From NCBI RefSeq assembly GCF_013072695.1, contig NZ_LXUK01000019.1, positions 1-48,855 of the forward strand: a DNA stretch of 48,855 bases. Direction: 5' to 3'. How positions within the stretch are numbered: position 1 is the stretch's first letter; the number at the start of each line of letters is the position of its first letter. The translations under genes and the position numbers were made by a program. Under the pieces are notes generated by a model. The model had not been told where the DNA came from, ran no database searches, and was given only the letters and a program-made list of their open reading frames with translations. Shown here one piece after another: positions 25,189 through 35,055 of the stretch. The stretch is from Acinetobacter sp. Ac_5812 (GTDB lineage: Bacteria > Pseudomonadota > Gammaproteobacteria > Pseudomonadales > Moraxellaceae).

Positions 25189-27201
25189 TTAGAAGCTATA
25201 GGTCACGCCAAGATTGTAACGGCGACCATCTAAGACATAATTATAGGTTGCTGTGTCAATCTCTTTATCAAACAGATTATAGATCCCTGCTGCCACTGCG
25301 ATATTTTGTGTAGGCTTATAGTTTAACCCAACATCCACCATGGTATATGCAGGTTTACCTTTCGCCATTGCGGTACGGCTTAAATAATCTGAGGTTTTAC
25401 TACGATAGTTAACACGCCCCCAACTTGAGAACTGATCATTAATTTCCCAGTCAGCGGTGGTGTTAAACATATGTTTTGGCATTTCATTTAAAGGTTTGCC
25501 TTTATTCACGCCACTCTTTTGTTCAGTATCCGTGAAGGTATAGTTTGCACTTAAGTTCACATTAGGAAGTACTTTCCAGCCAAAGGTTGCTTCCGCACCA
25601 CGCATACTAGCCTTATCAACGTTCTCACGTAAGCTAACAAAGTCGAACTTCTCGCCCAACCAATCACACTCTAACGCGCCAACATTTTTACCCTGACAGG
25701 TTCTCACTTCTGTAATTTTGTCTTTAAATTCACTATTAAACAGCGTTAATCCTGCTGTCAGGTTATCCAAGTTATCCCAGTTGAAAGAAACCTCATAGTT
25801 GACACTTTTCTCAGGTTTTAGATCAGGATTCCCTACAATCACGCCTTTACTCTGCCCACCACCCGTTGCTTGCCCCCACTCTGCAACTGTGGCACGAAGT
25901 GCTGGTGTTTTATAACCTGTAGAAACACCGCCTTTAATCACCCAATTATCATTGAGTCCCCAAACTCCATAGACTTTGGGACTCCAGTGATCACCGAATT
26001 TTTCATCTTTATCTAAACGCAGTGATGTGGTTAGGGTGAAATCATCGACAATGTTCCAAGCATTTTCAGCAAATAATGCCCAACTGTAACGATCAAGGTT
26101 TGAAACCGGTTTCGCCCCACCCACGCTTAACTGGTTGCCTTTATCATCTAATTCTTCTTTTAAATACATACCACCAAAGCTCAAGCTATGACGATCAAAA
26201 TTAATTTTATTGATGGTATTAAAGGTGGTGTTCGTCGCTTCCATATTACGTGATGGATTTTCATTTTCCTCACGTTGAATATATGAGTGTGTTTCCACCG
26301 CACCAATCTTGCCACGATGGGTTAAGCTATATTCAGTACGATAATAATCAGTAAGCGAATTAGCAGGTTTGTTTCGTCCGGTTTGTACTGGAGAAATGCT
26401 CTTTCCAACCGTTGCATCACGATTTTGAATCGAACGTTGATATTCTAAATCAATGGTGTGATCATCATTCGGTGTCAGACTAAATGCAGCTCCACCCGCA
26501 CGAATTTTTTGCTTGCTATAACCACCATAAATTTCATCTTCGTCACGCTGTGAATACAGGCCATTGGCTTTAAAAGACAATAGATTCGCAATCAAAGGAC
26601 CTGCAATATACGCATTGGTTTGATATTGATTACCTGAGTCAGAATTTTCCTGCAATGTGGTATCAAGCTTGATTGATCCAGTCCACTCAGTAACGTTTTT
26701 CTTGGTAATGATATTAATCACACCACCCATTGCATCTGAACCATATAAACCAGACATTGGGCCACGGATGACTTCAATACGTTCGATCGCACCAATATTT
26801 GGCAGCCAACCCTGCTCAATCCCCGAATTATCACTATTTGGTCGTACAGAGCGGGTATTTACTTTTTTACCATCAACCATAATCACGGTATAAGCACTGC
26901 CCATACCGCGAATACTGATATCGCTTGAACTGCCCCCACCTGTGACCACAACCCCTGGCACGTCTTTAAGTGCATCAGTCACATCACGATACGCTTTTTT
27001 ATTAATTTGTTCTTGTGTCAGTACCGAAATCGAGGCCGCCGCTTTTTTAATATCTTGTTCAAAGCCACTTGCAGTGACAACAATCTTGTCTAATTGCACT
27101 ACATCTTTATTAGTTTGAGTTTCTGCTGCATGTGCAACGGTCATCATACCGCTCAACACAGAAATTGTGAGTAGTGATTGACGTACTATTGTATTGGACA
27201 T
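25189..27201 (-). CDS. TonB-dependent outer-membrane receptor (FepA/CirA-like)
   Basis: The 670-residue receptor has a signal peptide (to about AHA), the TonB box region QLDKIVVTAS, plug motifs ITVLT-type SVLTQEQI, VPGVVV, ISIRGMG, VIMVDGKKVN and IEVIRGPMSGLYGSDAMGGVINI, and a barrel ending in the terminal Phe of LGVTYSF. The plug wording is that of FepA/CirA catecholate and colicin receptors; a ligand such as enterobactin or its breakdown products is plausible only. AGGTGGGA precedes ATG 27201, and a good Fur box lies about 82 nt upstream. Confidence 0.94.
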   Translation of the reverse strand: MSNTIVRQSLLTISVLSGMMTVAHAAETQTNKDVVQLDKIVVTASGFEQDIKKAAASISVLTQEQINKKAYRDVTDALKDVPGVVVTGGGSSSDISIRGMGSAYTVIMVDGKKVNTRSVRPNSDNSGIEQGWLPNIGAIERIEVIRGPMSGLYGSDAMGGVINIITKKNVTEWTGSIKLDTTLQENSDSGNQYQTNAYIAGPLIANLLSFKANGLYSQRDEDEIYGGYSKQKIRAGGAAFSLTPNDDHTIDLEYQRSIQNRDATVGKSISPVQTGRNKPANSLTDYYRTEYSLTHRGKIGAVETHSYIQREENENPSRNMEATNTTFNTINKINFDRHSLSFGGMYLKEELDDKGNQLSVGGAKPVSNLDRYSWALFAENAWNIVDDFTLTTSLRLDKDEKFGDHWSPKVYGVWGLNDNWVIKGGVSTGYKTPALRATVAEWGQATGGGQSKGVIVGNPDLKPEKSVNYEVSFNWDNLDNLTAGLTLFNSEFKDKITEVRTCQGKNVGALECDWLGEKFDFVSLRENVDKASMRGAEATFGWKVLPNVNLSANYTFTDTEQKSGVNKGKPLNEMPKHMFNTTADWEINDQFSSWGRVNYRSKTSDYLSRTAMAKGKPAYTMVDVGLNYKPTQNIAVAAGIYNLFDKEIDTATYNYVLDGRRYNLGVTYSF

Positions 27202-27282
27202 ATTCCCACCTAATTCAGAAAAAATCTTAAGATTTGCTTAAAAATTCATGAGAATTCTAACAAAAAACAAATAAAACTCAAT

Positions 27283-27301
27283 AAAAATGATAATTATTAT
27301 T
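27283..27301 (-). promoter_or_regulatory. Fur box upstream of the FepA/CirA-like receptor
   Basis: The site matches 15 of 19 consensus positions by hand count, centred on ATGATAATTATTAT, in the AT-rich leader of the receptor. It is the best Fur-box match in the window. Confidence 0.7.
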
Positions 27302-27377
27302 ATTTATAAATTCACTTTGTTTTGCATACATCTATTTATAGAATAAAGAAAAATCATCTCAGTTTTGATTAAACAAT

Positions 27378-27402
27378 AAAAAAAGCCCTCGAAAGGGCTT
27401 TT
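27378..27402 (-). terminator. Terminator after nfuA
   Basis: AAAAGCCCT and AGGGCTTTT pair around CGAA, a stable tetraloop. It follows the nfuA stop by about 25 nt. Confidence 0.85.
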
Positions 27403-27427
27403 AAAAAATACAGTAAATTTCCAGCGA

Positions 27428-28066
27428 TTATTTAAAATAAGCGCCTTCTGCTTGCGTATGATCGGTTTGATCCACCACACGCTGTAATTCAGGCACATGC
27501 TGTCTTAAAGTGGTTTCTACACCTTGCTTCAAGGTAACATCAATTGCAGAACAACCTTGGCAACCACCACCGAATTTCAATACAGCAGTCAGACCGTGTT
27601 CTGGATCATTATTGACTTCTACCAAACTACAATTACCGCCATGTCCTTCTAGACCTGGATTAATTTCAGATTGCAGTACATAGGTAATACGCTCTTCAAT
27701 TGAAGCATCTGGACCAACACGCGGTACTTTAGAGTTTGGTGCACGGAAGGTTAATTGACCACCAAAACGATCTTTGTTGTAGTCAATTACGGCGTCAACC
27801 AAATACGGAATTGATGGCGCATCAACATAAGCAGGAAAATTAGGATAATCCTGTTTATAGTCTGTCGGCACCACTTCTTCAGGTGCGCTATATGCCATAC
27901 AACATTCAGCACGTGGAGTACCTGGATGCTCTACAAAAACACGAACGCCAATTCCTGGGGTATTCTGCTTTGCTAATAAATCACCTAAATACTCTTGTGC
28001 TGAGGGAGTAATTAAAAGGTTTGGAATTTCTTCTGCGACAGCAGTGTTGGTGTTCTCAGTCGACAT
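27428..28066 (-). CDS. nfuA: Fe-S biogenesis protein NfuA
   Basis: The 212-residue protein has an N-terminal A-type-like domain and a C-terminal Nfu domain with the cluster-binding CxxC in FGGGCQGCSAID. It carries and delivers [4Fe-4S] clusters. The frame opens at TTG 28081, but ATG 28066 has GAGGA 8 nt upstream, so I use it. Confidence 0.96.
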   Translation of the reverse strand: MSTENTNTAVAEEIPNLLITPSAQEYLGDLLAKQNTPGIGVRVFVEHPGTPRAECCMAYSAPEEVVPTDYKQDYPNFPAYVDAPSIPYLVDAVIDYNKDRFGGQLTFRAPNSKVPRVGPDASIEERITYVLQSEINPGLEGHGGNCSLVEVNNDPEHGLTAVLKFGGGCQGCSAIDVTLKQGVETTLRQHVPELQRVVDQTDHTQAEGAYFK

Positions 28067-28219
28067 AACAATAATCCTCAAGCTGATGTCGTTATATTAA
28101 CCGAAGATGGAGGGTAATAAAAAAAAATCAACCATTTTTGTAGGAATTCTATGCAAGAACATTGTTTATTAAGTTTTTAATGGCATTATTGCTTAGACAC
28201 TGATCAATTTAAAACCTAT

Positions 28220-28837
28220 ATGTTACATCTACCCTTTGGTCACACTGTGACTCTGATTATTATTACTGTTGCAATCTCCTTATTGGCCTTCTCCAATCAG
28301 GCTGTAATGAACCGTTTGATCTTTTGGCCTCCTGCAATGCAACGTGGGCAATATGACCGTTTTATCACGCATGGTTTCATTCATGCCGATGGCACGCATC
28401 TATTGTTCAATATGATCACGCTGTTTTTCTTCGGCAATATTATCGAAAGCTTCTATCGTCAGTTTTTCTATGACATGGGCTTTGTTTTGTTCTATTTGGG
28501 CGGACTGATTGTTGCGATTTTACCGAGCTATCTGAAACATCGTCATGATACACGCTGGGCGAGCTTAGGTGCTTCTGGTGCAGTTTCAGCGGTACTATTT
28601 GCCTATATCCTGTTCCAGCCATGGAATCTAATTTTTGTGTTCTTCATTCCAGTTCCTGCAATTATTTTTGCCATTTTATATGTGGCCTATAGCATCTGGT
28701 CAGGTAAACGCGGCAATAGCAATATCAATCACAGTGCGCATCTCTGGGGTGCCGCCTATGGCGTGGTAGTGACCATCATTTTGGAACCGCGAGTTGTTCC
28801 ACATTTCTTGAATCAACTCACCAAAATCCCATTTTAA
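28220..28837 (+). CDS. Rhomboid family intramembrane serine protease (second)
   Basis: The 205-residue polytopic protein has HGFIHADGTHLLFNM, the catalytic Ser in LGASGAVSAV, and the His in SAHLWGAAYG. About six TM helices are visible. It is shorter and distant from the rhomboid at 12337, so they are not a recent duplication. It is divergent from nfuA across 150 nt and is followed by a terminator. Confidence 0.92.
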   Translation: MLHLPFGHTVTLIIITVAISLLAFSNQAVMNRLIFWPPAMQRGQYDRFITHGFIHADGTHLLFNMITLFFFGNIIESFYRQFFYDMGFVLFYLGGLIVAILPSYLKHRHDTRWASLGASGAVSAVLFAYILFQPWNLIFVFFIPVPAIIFAILYVAYSIWSGKRGNSNINHSAHLWGAAYGVVVTIILEPRVVPHFLNQLTKIPF

Positions 28838-28851
28838 ATCGTCTTAAAAAT

Positions 28852-28880
28852 AAGCCCCTGTATTGGGGCTTTTCTTTTTT
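28852..28880 (+). terminator. Terminator after the second rhomboid
   Basis: AAGCCCC and GGGGCTT pair around a short loop, followed by TTCTTTTTT. Confidence 0.85.
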
Positions 28881-28971
28881 TAAGATTAATAATCAAATTT
28901 TAATTATTTTTATCATAAAAATCATCTCTCTAAACTCGCCCTAATTCTTCTATAAAATTAAGTCGATTCTA

Positions 28972-30654
28972 ATGTTTCGTAATAGCCTTCTTAGCACACT
29001 TTCTATCGCATTATTTAGTCTTTCAATTTCAGCGTGCAGCAATAACGACTCTGATGATTCCAATACCGTGGTTGAAACCAAGAAGCAACCCAACATTTTA
29101 TTCATCATGGCAGATGACTTAGGCTATTCAGACTTAGGCGCTTTTGGTGGGGAAATTCATACCCCGAATATTGACGAACTGACCCGAGCAGGACGCATTT
29201 TAACGGATTATCATACTGCCCCGACCTGCTCACCGACCCGCTCACAATTGATTTCGGGGACTGACCACCATTTAGCAGGTATTGGTGCAATGGCTGAGCT
29301 CACACCAGCACACTTAAAAGGTCAGCCTGGTTATGAAGGTTATTTAAATGAACGTTCACTTTCGATTGCTGAAGTCCTGAAAGACAATGGCTACCGAACC
29401 TATATCAGCGGTAAATGGCACTTAGGCTTAACCGATGCAACCAATGCGCATGCCAAAGGTTTTGATCATTCATTTACGTTATTACAAGGCTTAGACCTAC
29501 ATTTCAAACAAGCACCGACGGCCTATAAGCGTAATGCCACTTATACCGAAGACGGTAAGCAAGTTCCGATTTCATCCTTACCCGATGATTTCTTCTCTAG
29601 CAATTACTTCACAGACAAATTGATCAGTTATCTCGAGTCAGGTAAAAACTCAGGCAAGCCATTCTTTGCCTATGCTGCTTACACCGCACCGCATTGGCCT
29701 TTACAAGCACCCGCTGAATATCGTGACCGTTATCGTGGGGTTTATGATGCAGGCTATGATGTGATTCGTGATGCGCGGATTGCTCGCCAAAAACAACTCG
29801 GATTAATTCCAGCAAACTTTAAAGCAGCTGAACCAATCGCCACACAAAATGCACCGCAAAAATATGGCAAGTGGAATGAGCTTTCAACTGAGCAAAAAGC
29901 GCTGGAAGCACGCAGAATGGAAATCTATGCAGGCATGGTCGAGAATCTGGATGCCAATATTGGTCGAGTAATTCAGTATCTAAAACGTAATAACTTATAT
30001 GACAACACTTTAATTTTCTTTGTTTCCGATAACGGCGCAGAAGGTTTTATTCGTGGCAATTATGGAGCTGAGTCAGGTTTTGATAACAGTGTCAATAACG
30101 TCGGAACTTCAAGCTCTTATCACTATGTTGGACCACGTTGGGCAGAAGTCAGTGCTGCGCCATTCCATCTCTGGAAAGACACTGCGGGTGAAGGTGCAAC
30201 CACCGCACCCGCAATTGTAAAACTGCCATACCAAAGCAAAGCACAAGCAAACCATCATGGTTTCGCCTCAGTATTGGATGTATTCCCAACCGTGCTCGAC
30301 TATGCCAATATTGCTGTCCCACAAGGTCAATACAAAGGTCGTCAAATCAATACACCAAGCGGCTATTCTTGGAAACCTGTACTCGATAATAAAGCGCAAG
30401 CCATTCGCCCCGTTAATTTCAGTTTTGCTGATGAATTACATGGCAGTAAATATGCCCGTCAAGGAGACTGGAAAATTGCATTACAAGGTAAATCAGAACT
30501 AGGAACTGGGTCTTGGGAATTGTATAACCTCAAGAATGATCGAGGTGAAACGCAAAACCTTGCTCAAGATAATCCGGCCAAATTACAAGAGCTGGTAAAT
30601 GTATATAACCAATACACCCAGCAAAATGGGGTTAAGGAATACAACCTTAAATGA
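28972..30654 (+). CDS. Lipoprotein sulfatase (arylsulfatase family)
   Basis: The 560-residue sulfatase has a lipobox with Cys22 (ISAC). The metal-binding start is FIMADDLGYSDLGAFG, and the modified residue is Cys86 in the CxPxR motif APTCSPTRSQLISG; it becomes formylglycine. FVSDNGAEG and further alkaline-phosphatase-fold motifs follow. It hydrolyses sulfate esters, probably at the cell envelope for sulfur or carbon scavenging. It shares ATGA with the next gene, which encodes its likely maturation enzyme. Lipidation means it acts outside the cytoplasm. Confidence 0.94.
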   Translation: MFRNSLLSTLSIALFSLSISACSNNDSDDSNTVVETKKQPNILFIMADDLGYSDLGAFGGEIHTPNIDELTRAGRILTDYHTAPTCSPTRSQLISGTDHHLAGIGAMAELTPAHLKGQPGYEGYLNERSLSIAEVLKDNGYRTYISGKWHLGLTDATNAHAKGFDHSFTLLQGLDLHFKQAPTAYKRNATYTEDGKQVPISSLPDDFFSSNYFTDKLISYLESGKNSGKPFFAYAAYTAPHWPLQAPAEYRDRYRGVYDAGYDVIRDARIARQKQLGLIPANFKAAEPIATQNAPQKYGKWNELSTEQKALEARRMEIYAGMVENLDANIGRVIQYLKRNNLYDNTLIFFVSDNGAEGFIRGNYGAESGFDNSVNNVGTSSSYHYVGPRWAEVSAAPFHLWKDTAGEGATTAPAIVKLPYQSKAQANHHGFASVLDVFPTVLDYANIAVPQGQYKGRQINTPSGYSWKPVLDNKAQAIRPVNFSFADELHGSKYARQGDWKIALQGKSELGTGSWELYNLKNDRGETQNLAQDNPAKLQELVNVYNQYTQQNGVKEYNLK

Positions 30655-31649
30655 AGTGGGTATGCTTTTTAATTTCATTGAGCAGCCTGTCCCTCGTGAC
30701 AGGCTGTAGCAAAATTAAGCCTGATACTACTTATCCTCATACACAAAACAGCACAGTGACTCAATTGGGCTCATTACAGCAATGCCAACAATATTCAGGC
30801 TTACCTGAGGCATGGCAGAACAGTAAAACCGCTGGGATGGTGTGGGTTCCTAAAGGTTCATTTCAACTGGGTTCAAACTTGGCTTACCCAGATGAGCTGA
30901 ATTTTGGCAAATCACAACGTCAGGTAAACGGGTTTTGGATCGATCAAACCGAAGTCACTGTGGCCCAGTTTTCTAGTTTCGTCAAAGCGACGGGCTATAT
31001 CACTGATGCAGAAAAACAGAAGCAGGCTGCGGTATTTTCGCCAGATACAAACAATCCAAAACAATGGTGGCAACTAAAAACAGATTACACATGGAAAAAT
31101 CCTAATGGTGCAGCAGGTCAAGCCCCTCTTGCCTCTGAGCCAGTTCGCTATGTCACTAAAAATGATGCTGAACACTATGCCGTTTGGTTGGGTCGTGATT
31201 TACCTACAGAGCAAGAATGGGAATACGCAGCAAAGGCTGGTTCAAAAACAGATACCCCTTTACACCAAGCGCCACGCGATGCCCATCAACATCCACAAGC
31301 CAATTATTGGCAAGGTGAATTTCCTTTCAACAATACGGCTGAAGATCATTTTCAAAGTGTAGCACCTGTCGGCTGCTACCCTGCAAATGCCTTTAAGCTG
31401 TTCGATATGATTGGCAATGTCTGGGAGTGGACCTCATCTGTTTATCACGGCGCACATGATCAGCACATGGGCAATTATGCAGAACTGCGTCAACAAAACA
31501 GCACCGCAACGCAATATGTACTCAAAGGCGGTTCTTTTCTATGTGCCTCTAACTTTTGCGCCCGTTATCGCAATAGCAGCCGCTATCCGCAAGAATTCGA
31601 TTTGGCAGCAACGCATGTCGGATTTAGAACGGTTTTACGCACACAATAA
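30651..31649 (+). CDS. Formylglycine-generating enzyme family lipoprotein (sulfatase maturation)
   Basis: The 332-residue protein has a lipobox with Cys19 (LVTGC) and a FGE-sulfatase domain: MVWVPKGSFQLGS, DQTEVTVAQFSSFVKATGY, LPTEQEWEYAAKAG, and DMIGNVWEWTSS. The copper-binding, catalytic cysteine pair is present as Cys298 and Cys303 in GGSFLCASNFCARYR, the same spacing as human SUMF1 Cys336/Cys341, which argues for a true enzyme rather than a mere FGE-fold protein. It overlaps the sulfatase gene by 4 nt. Export of both partners implies sulfatase maturation in the periplasm. Confidence 0.93.
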   Translation: MKWVCFLISLSSLSLVTGCSKIKPDTTYPHTQNSTVTQLGSLQQCQQYSGLPEAWQNSKTAGMVWVPKGSFQLGSNLAYPDELNFGKSQRQVNGFWIDQTEVTVAQFSSFVKATGYITDAEKQKQAAVFSPDTNNPKQWWQLKTDYTWKNPNGAAGQAPLASEPVRYVTKNDAEHYAVWLGRDLPTEQEWEYAAKAGSKTDTPLHQAPRDAHQHPQANYWQGEFPFNNTAEDHFQSVAPVGCYPANAFKLFDMIGNVWEWTSSVYHGAHDQHMGNYAELRQQNSTATQYVLKGGSFLCASNFCARYRNSSRYPQEFDLAATHVGFRTVLRTQ

Positions 31650-31810
31650 TAAGGAACCCTACTAAATCTTCAATATGTCTAGACGTCCAAGGTATTTAGG
31701 CATATTCACTATTATTTCTTCTAAGATAATTCAACCCAAAACACCTTTCTGTCAGATAATTGCATAAAAAATCACATTTTTTTCATTTAGGAATTTCATT
31801 TATCAAAAAC

Positions 31811-31827
31811 CCATATAGACTATATGG
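31811..31827. promoter_or_regulatory. Perfect palindrome CCATATAG-A-CTATATGG before the LuxR-type regulator
   Basis: Two perfect 8-bp half-sites flank one base. The site ends 33 nt before ATG 31861, where it could overlap the promoter. The likely role is autoregulation by the LuxR-type protein or control by another regulator. Confidence 0.55.
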
Positions 31828-31860
31828 AATATATTCTATTTATTTCGATAGGATTCTTAA

Positions 31861-32988
31861 ATGAATTTGACCCAGCATCGTACTGTTATGGACATCTTGA
31901 ATAAAGTTCAGCATGCTGATGATTGGATGATTTTCTTAGAGCAACTGAATCACTATTTTGATGTGCAAGCTTCACAACTGTTGGCTGTTGACCTTGAGGT
32001 ACAAGCACTCTCTTTCAGCGTCCATCATGGTGTGAATTTTGACTCCAATCAACTTGAACAAGCCGCACTGACCCAAATCCGCTTGGCCATAGATGATGAC
32101 CCTCGTTTAAAGAAAATGCTTTTGGGGCCGATGACGGGATGGATGCATTGCATTCAACACTTTCAAGAGCACGAAATCACACAAACACAAGTTTACCAAC
32201 GTGTTTTACACCCCTTAGATCTACGTTTCTGTTCAGCCATCCAAATCATTTATGATCAAAAAGTCTGTGTATTACTCGCCTTTCTCACCAGCCCAAAGCG
32301 TGGTGCATTAAGCTGTACTGAACTTCAGCCGATTTATGAAATTTTGCCCATCGTACAGCATAAAATTCAGCAATATCGTCATCATTTTGAATATTCCACC
32401 ATGACCTTACTCGGGTCACAGCTGATTCAAAAAATGAACCAACCGATTGCCATTATTAACCTCAATGGCGATATTTTAGAAATCAATTCCGAAGCTCAGC
32501 AGTTATTGAAAAATAATCCACATATCCACATCCGACAACGTCGCTTTATTTTCAGTGAAGACAGGCAAATTCAGTTTGATCAAAACCTGATTGAATTGGA
32601 GCGTCATTATAAAAACAATCCAGAGCAGACGAATCATAAACGTTCCAAAATCATGCTGTTGGATCAACACTTATTCTTAACACTAGATTTACTCAGCCCA
32701 GAAAAAACCCATAAGATTTTTGGCCTTCGTCCAGTCTTACTTGCAACCTTCTCTGGATTAAAACAGAAGCCAAAATATCAAAAAGACATTTGTACCCAGC
32801 TGTTTATGTTTACACCAGTTGAACATAAAATATGTGAGCAACTTCTAGAAGGAAAAACCACCAAAGAAATTGCGCTTTCACATGAGATTCAAGCCGATAC
32901 AGTAAAGAAGCACTTGCAATCAATTTTCAAAAAAACCCGAACACATCGCCAAAGTGAGTTGATGCAGCTATTAATGCAACTTCTATAA
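31861..32988 (+). CDS. LuxR-type HTH transcriptional regulator
   Basis: The 375-residue protein has a C-terminal LuxR-type HTH (about 312-375: TPVEHKICEQLLEGKTTKEIALSHEIQADTV split over the fold). A middle PAS-like stretch (PIAIINLNGDILEINSEAQQLL) precedes it, and an unrecognised N-terminal domain comes first. It has no receiver domain, so it is a one-component regulator. It lies downstream of the sulfatase pair in the same direction but behind a 211-nt gap; control of that pair is possible but not shown. Confidence 0.88.
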   Translation: MNLTQHRTVMDILNKVQHADDWMIFLEQLNHYFDVQASQLLAVDLEVQALSFSVHHGVNFDSNQLEQAALTQIRLAIDDDPRLKKMLLGPMTGWMHCIQHFQEHEITQTQVYQRVLHPLDLRFCSAIQIIYDQKVCVLLAFLTSPKRGALSCTELQPIYEILPIVQHKIQQYRHHFEYSTMTLLGSQLIQKMNQPIAIINLNGDILEINSEAQQLLKNNPHIHIRQRRFIFSEDRQIQFDQNLIELERHYKNNPEQTNHKRSKIMLLDQHLFLTLDLLSPEKTHKIFGLRPVLLATFSGLKQKPKYQKDICTQLFMFTPVEHKICEQLLEGKTTKEIALSHEIQADTVKKHLQSIFKKTRTHRQSELMQLLMQLL

Positions 32989-33007
32989 AGATTGAAAAAT
33001 AAAAGTC

Positions 33008-33991
33008 CTAGGCAATCTCTGCTGGGAATGCAATGACTTGATCAATTTTGACTTGATTCATGGCAACCATAAGTAAGCGGTCGATACCCAAAGCAATACC
33101 AGAACATTCAGGCATATGGGGTAAAGCTGCCAGTAAATATTGATCCGTTGGAATCACAGCCAAACCCTGCTTTGCACGTTCTGCATTATCGGCCTCAAAA
33201 CGAGATGCTAAAACTTCAGCATCTAATAACTCATCGTAGGCATTGGCTAACTCTAGGCCTTCAATATAAACTTCAAAACGAGCTGCAACTGGCTCACCAT
33301 CCTCATCCTGTTTAACTTTTGCCAGTGATGCCATTTCAGGTGGGAAATCGGTCAAAAATACAGGTGCATCGAAGCCTAGACTCGGTTCTACAAAGTGTGA
33401 GAATAACAAGTCCATATAAGCTAGACGATCATCACCCAAATCAAGATTAAGCCCAACACGATTGGCTGTATCTTTGAGTTGTTTCAAGCTCGCTTGCAAA
33501 GGATTAATATCCAAACGATCCTGAAAAGCATGCTTATAACTGAGAACAACTGGACGAATATCGCCAAAACGATGTGCCAAACAGGTTTCTAACAGATCTG
33601 CAGTTTCATGCATCAAGCCCTTTAAGTCTAATCCCGGTCGATACCATTCCAGCATCGTAAATTCACTATTGTGCTTACGCCCATGCTCATCATCACGAAA
33701 CACTTTGCAAATTTGATAGATTGCCCCACTGCCACTGGCCAATAAACGTTTCATTGGAAATTCAGGCGAGGTCTGTAAATACTGGGTATTTAATTTACCG
33801 TGAATATGACGCTGTACTTGAACAGAAGCCAAATGTACATCCGTCACACCTGCCTGAGACAGAACTGGTGTTTCTACTTCCAGCACTTGCCGATGCGCAA
33901 AGAATTGACGAATCTTGCTGTACATCTCAGCACGCGCTTTTAAGGCCTCAAGTGAACAGGTCGGTTGGTAAGTTTTCATATCTTGACTCAT
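33008..33991 (-). CDS. epmA: Elongation factor P beta-lysine ligase
   Basis: The 327-residue protein has class II lysyl-tRNA synthetase-like motifs without an anticodon domain: RQFFAHRQVLEVETPVLS, LQTSPEFPMKRLL, CKVFRDDEHGRKHNSEFTMLEW and GIALGIDRLLM. EpmA attaches (R)-beta-lysine to EF-P. I place the start at ATG 33991, which overlaps the pdxB stop as ATGA; the upstream GTG lies inside pdxB. Confidence 0.95.
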   Translation of the reverse strand: MSQDMKTYQPTCSLEALKARAEMYSKIRQFFAHRQVLEVETPVLSQAGVTDVHLASVQVQRHIHGKLNTQYLQTSPEFPMKRLLASGSGAIYQICKVFRDDEHGRKHNSEFTMLEWYRPGLDLKGLMHETADLLETCLAHRFGDIRPVVLSYKHAFQDRLDINPLQASLKQLKDTANRVGLNLDLGDDRLAYMDLLFSHFVEPSLGFDAPVFLTDFPPEMASLAKVKQDEDGEPVAARFEVYIEGLELANAYDELLDAEVLASRFEADNAERAKQGLAVIPTDQYLLAALPHMPECSGIALGIDRLLMVAMNQVKIDQVIAFPAEIA

Positions 33992-35055
33992 GCTTTTGGC
34001 CCACCATGTGCAGCCCACTCACGGCGTAAAGGATAATTTTTACGGAGTAAATCAAATGCTGCTTGTTCTACTTTGCCATCTTGGATACAGGCCCGGAGTT
34101 GCTGATCATCGGTAGCAATATCATAAATCTGAATGAGATGTTGTTTAAGCACAGCTTTTAAATCCTGCTGCCCGAAATATTGTTCCACCTGAGGCAATTG
34201 ACTCTCAAAACGCTTTGAGGCTTCGTAAGAAAATTTATCGCAAAAAGCTTGATAGATCATCTGTGTGCCTCTGGCCTTACCTTCCAGACTATAGCCCGCA
34301 ATATGTGGCGTTGCTAAGGCCAGTAAATCTAATAACTGCTCAGAAATTTCTGGTTCAAACTCAAATACATCGAGAACAACTTGACGCTGCGTCGCGATAA
34401 TATCTGCCATTAATGCAGCTTGTTCAATGACAGGTCCACGCGCACTATTGATTAAAATAGCAGAGGGTTTCATTGCAGCCAAAGCAGCGGTATTAAATAA
34501 ATGCTGCGTTGGGAAATCGCCCGATAAGGTTAAAGGCACATGAATTGAAATGGCATCAGCGCGTTTTAATAGTTCGTCAAAAGAGACATTTTCAATACCA
34601 CCTAATTGCACATAAGGATCATAGCCAATTACATTCCAACCAAGCAGTTGCGCCATTATGGCAAGACGGCTGCCGACATTTCCTAAACCAACAATGGCTA
34701 AAGTGAAGGCTTTATTTTTTTCCAAGAGATGAATATCTAAATGTAGTAACGCGGTAATCACATATTCAGCGACAGCTTGCGCATTACAACCCGCTGCATT
34801 ACTCCACGTAATATGTTGTTGTTCTAAGGCTTGAATATCAAGATGATCTGTTCCAATAGTGGCACTACCTACAAACTTAATCTTAGTCTGCTCAATTAAG
34901 GCATGGTTCACTTTGGTCACTGAGCGAACTAAAAGTGCATCGGCATCCTGTACATCCGCATGGGTCAGAGTACGCCCTGCTCGGTGCTGTATTTCTGCAA
35001 ATTCCGCAAAGAAATAATCGGTAAATGCCAAATTTTCATCTGCGATAATTTTCAT
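33988..35055 (-). CDS. pdxB: Erythronate-4-phosphate dehydrogenase
   Basis: The 355-residue protein has the D-2-hydroxyacid dehydrogenase fold: FVGSATIGTDHLD, the Rossmann motif IVGLGNVGSRLA, ILINSARGPVIEQ, and the catalytic His in ATPHIAGYS. It performs step two of de novo pyridoxal phosphate synthesis. The start at ATG 35055 (MKIIADENLAF) has AAGGA 9 nt upstream; the frame opens earlier. It is translationally coupled to epmA. Confidence 0.95.
   Translation of the reverse strand: MKIIADENLAFTDYFFAEFAEIQHRAGRTLTHADVQDADALLVRSVTKVNHALIEQTKIKFVGSATIGTDHLDIQALEQQHITWSNAAGCNAQAVAEYVITALLHLDIHLLEKNKAFTLAIVGLGNVGSRLAIMAQLLGWNVIGYDPYVQLGGIENVSFDELLKRADAISIHVPLTLSGDFPTQHLFNTAALAAMKPSAILINSARGPVIEQAALMADIIATQRQVVLDVFEFEPEISEQLLDLLALATPHIAGYSLEGKARGTQMIYQAFCDKFSYEASKRFESQLPQVEQYFGQQDLKAVLKQHLIQIYDIATDDQQLRACIQDGKVEQAAFDLLRKNYPLRREWAAHGGPKA

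Noticed and set aside
32990..33018. Terminator between the LuxR-type gene and epmA
   Set aside because: Only a weak AGATTG/CAATCT stem with a long loop; not enough to call.
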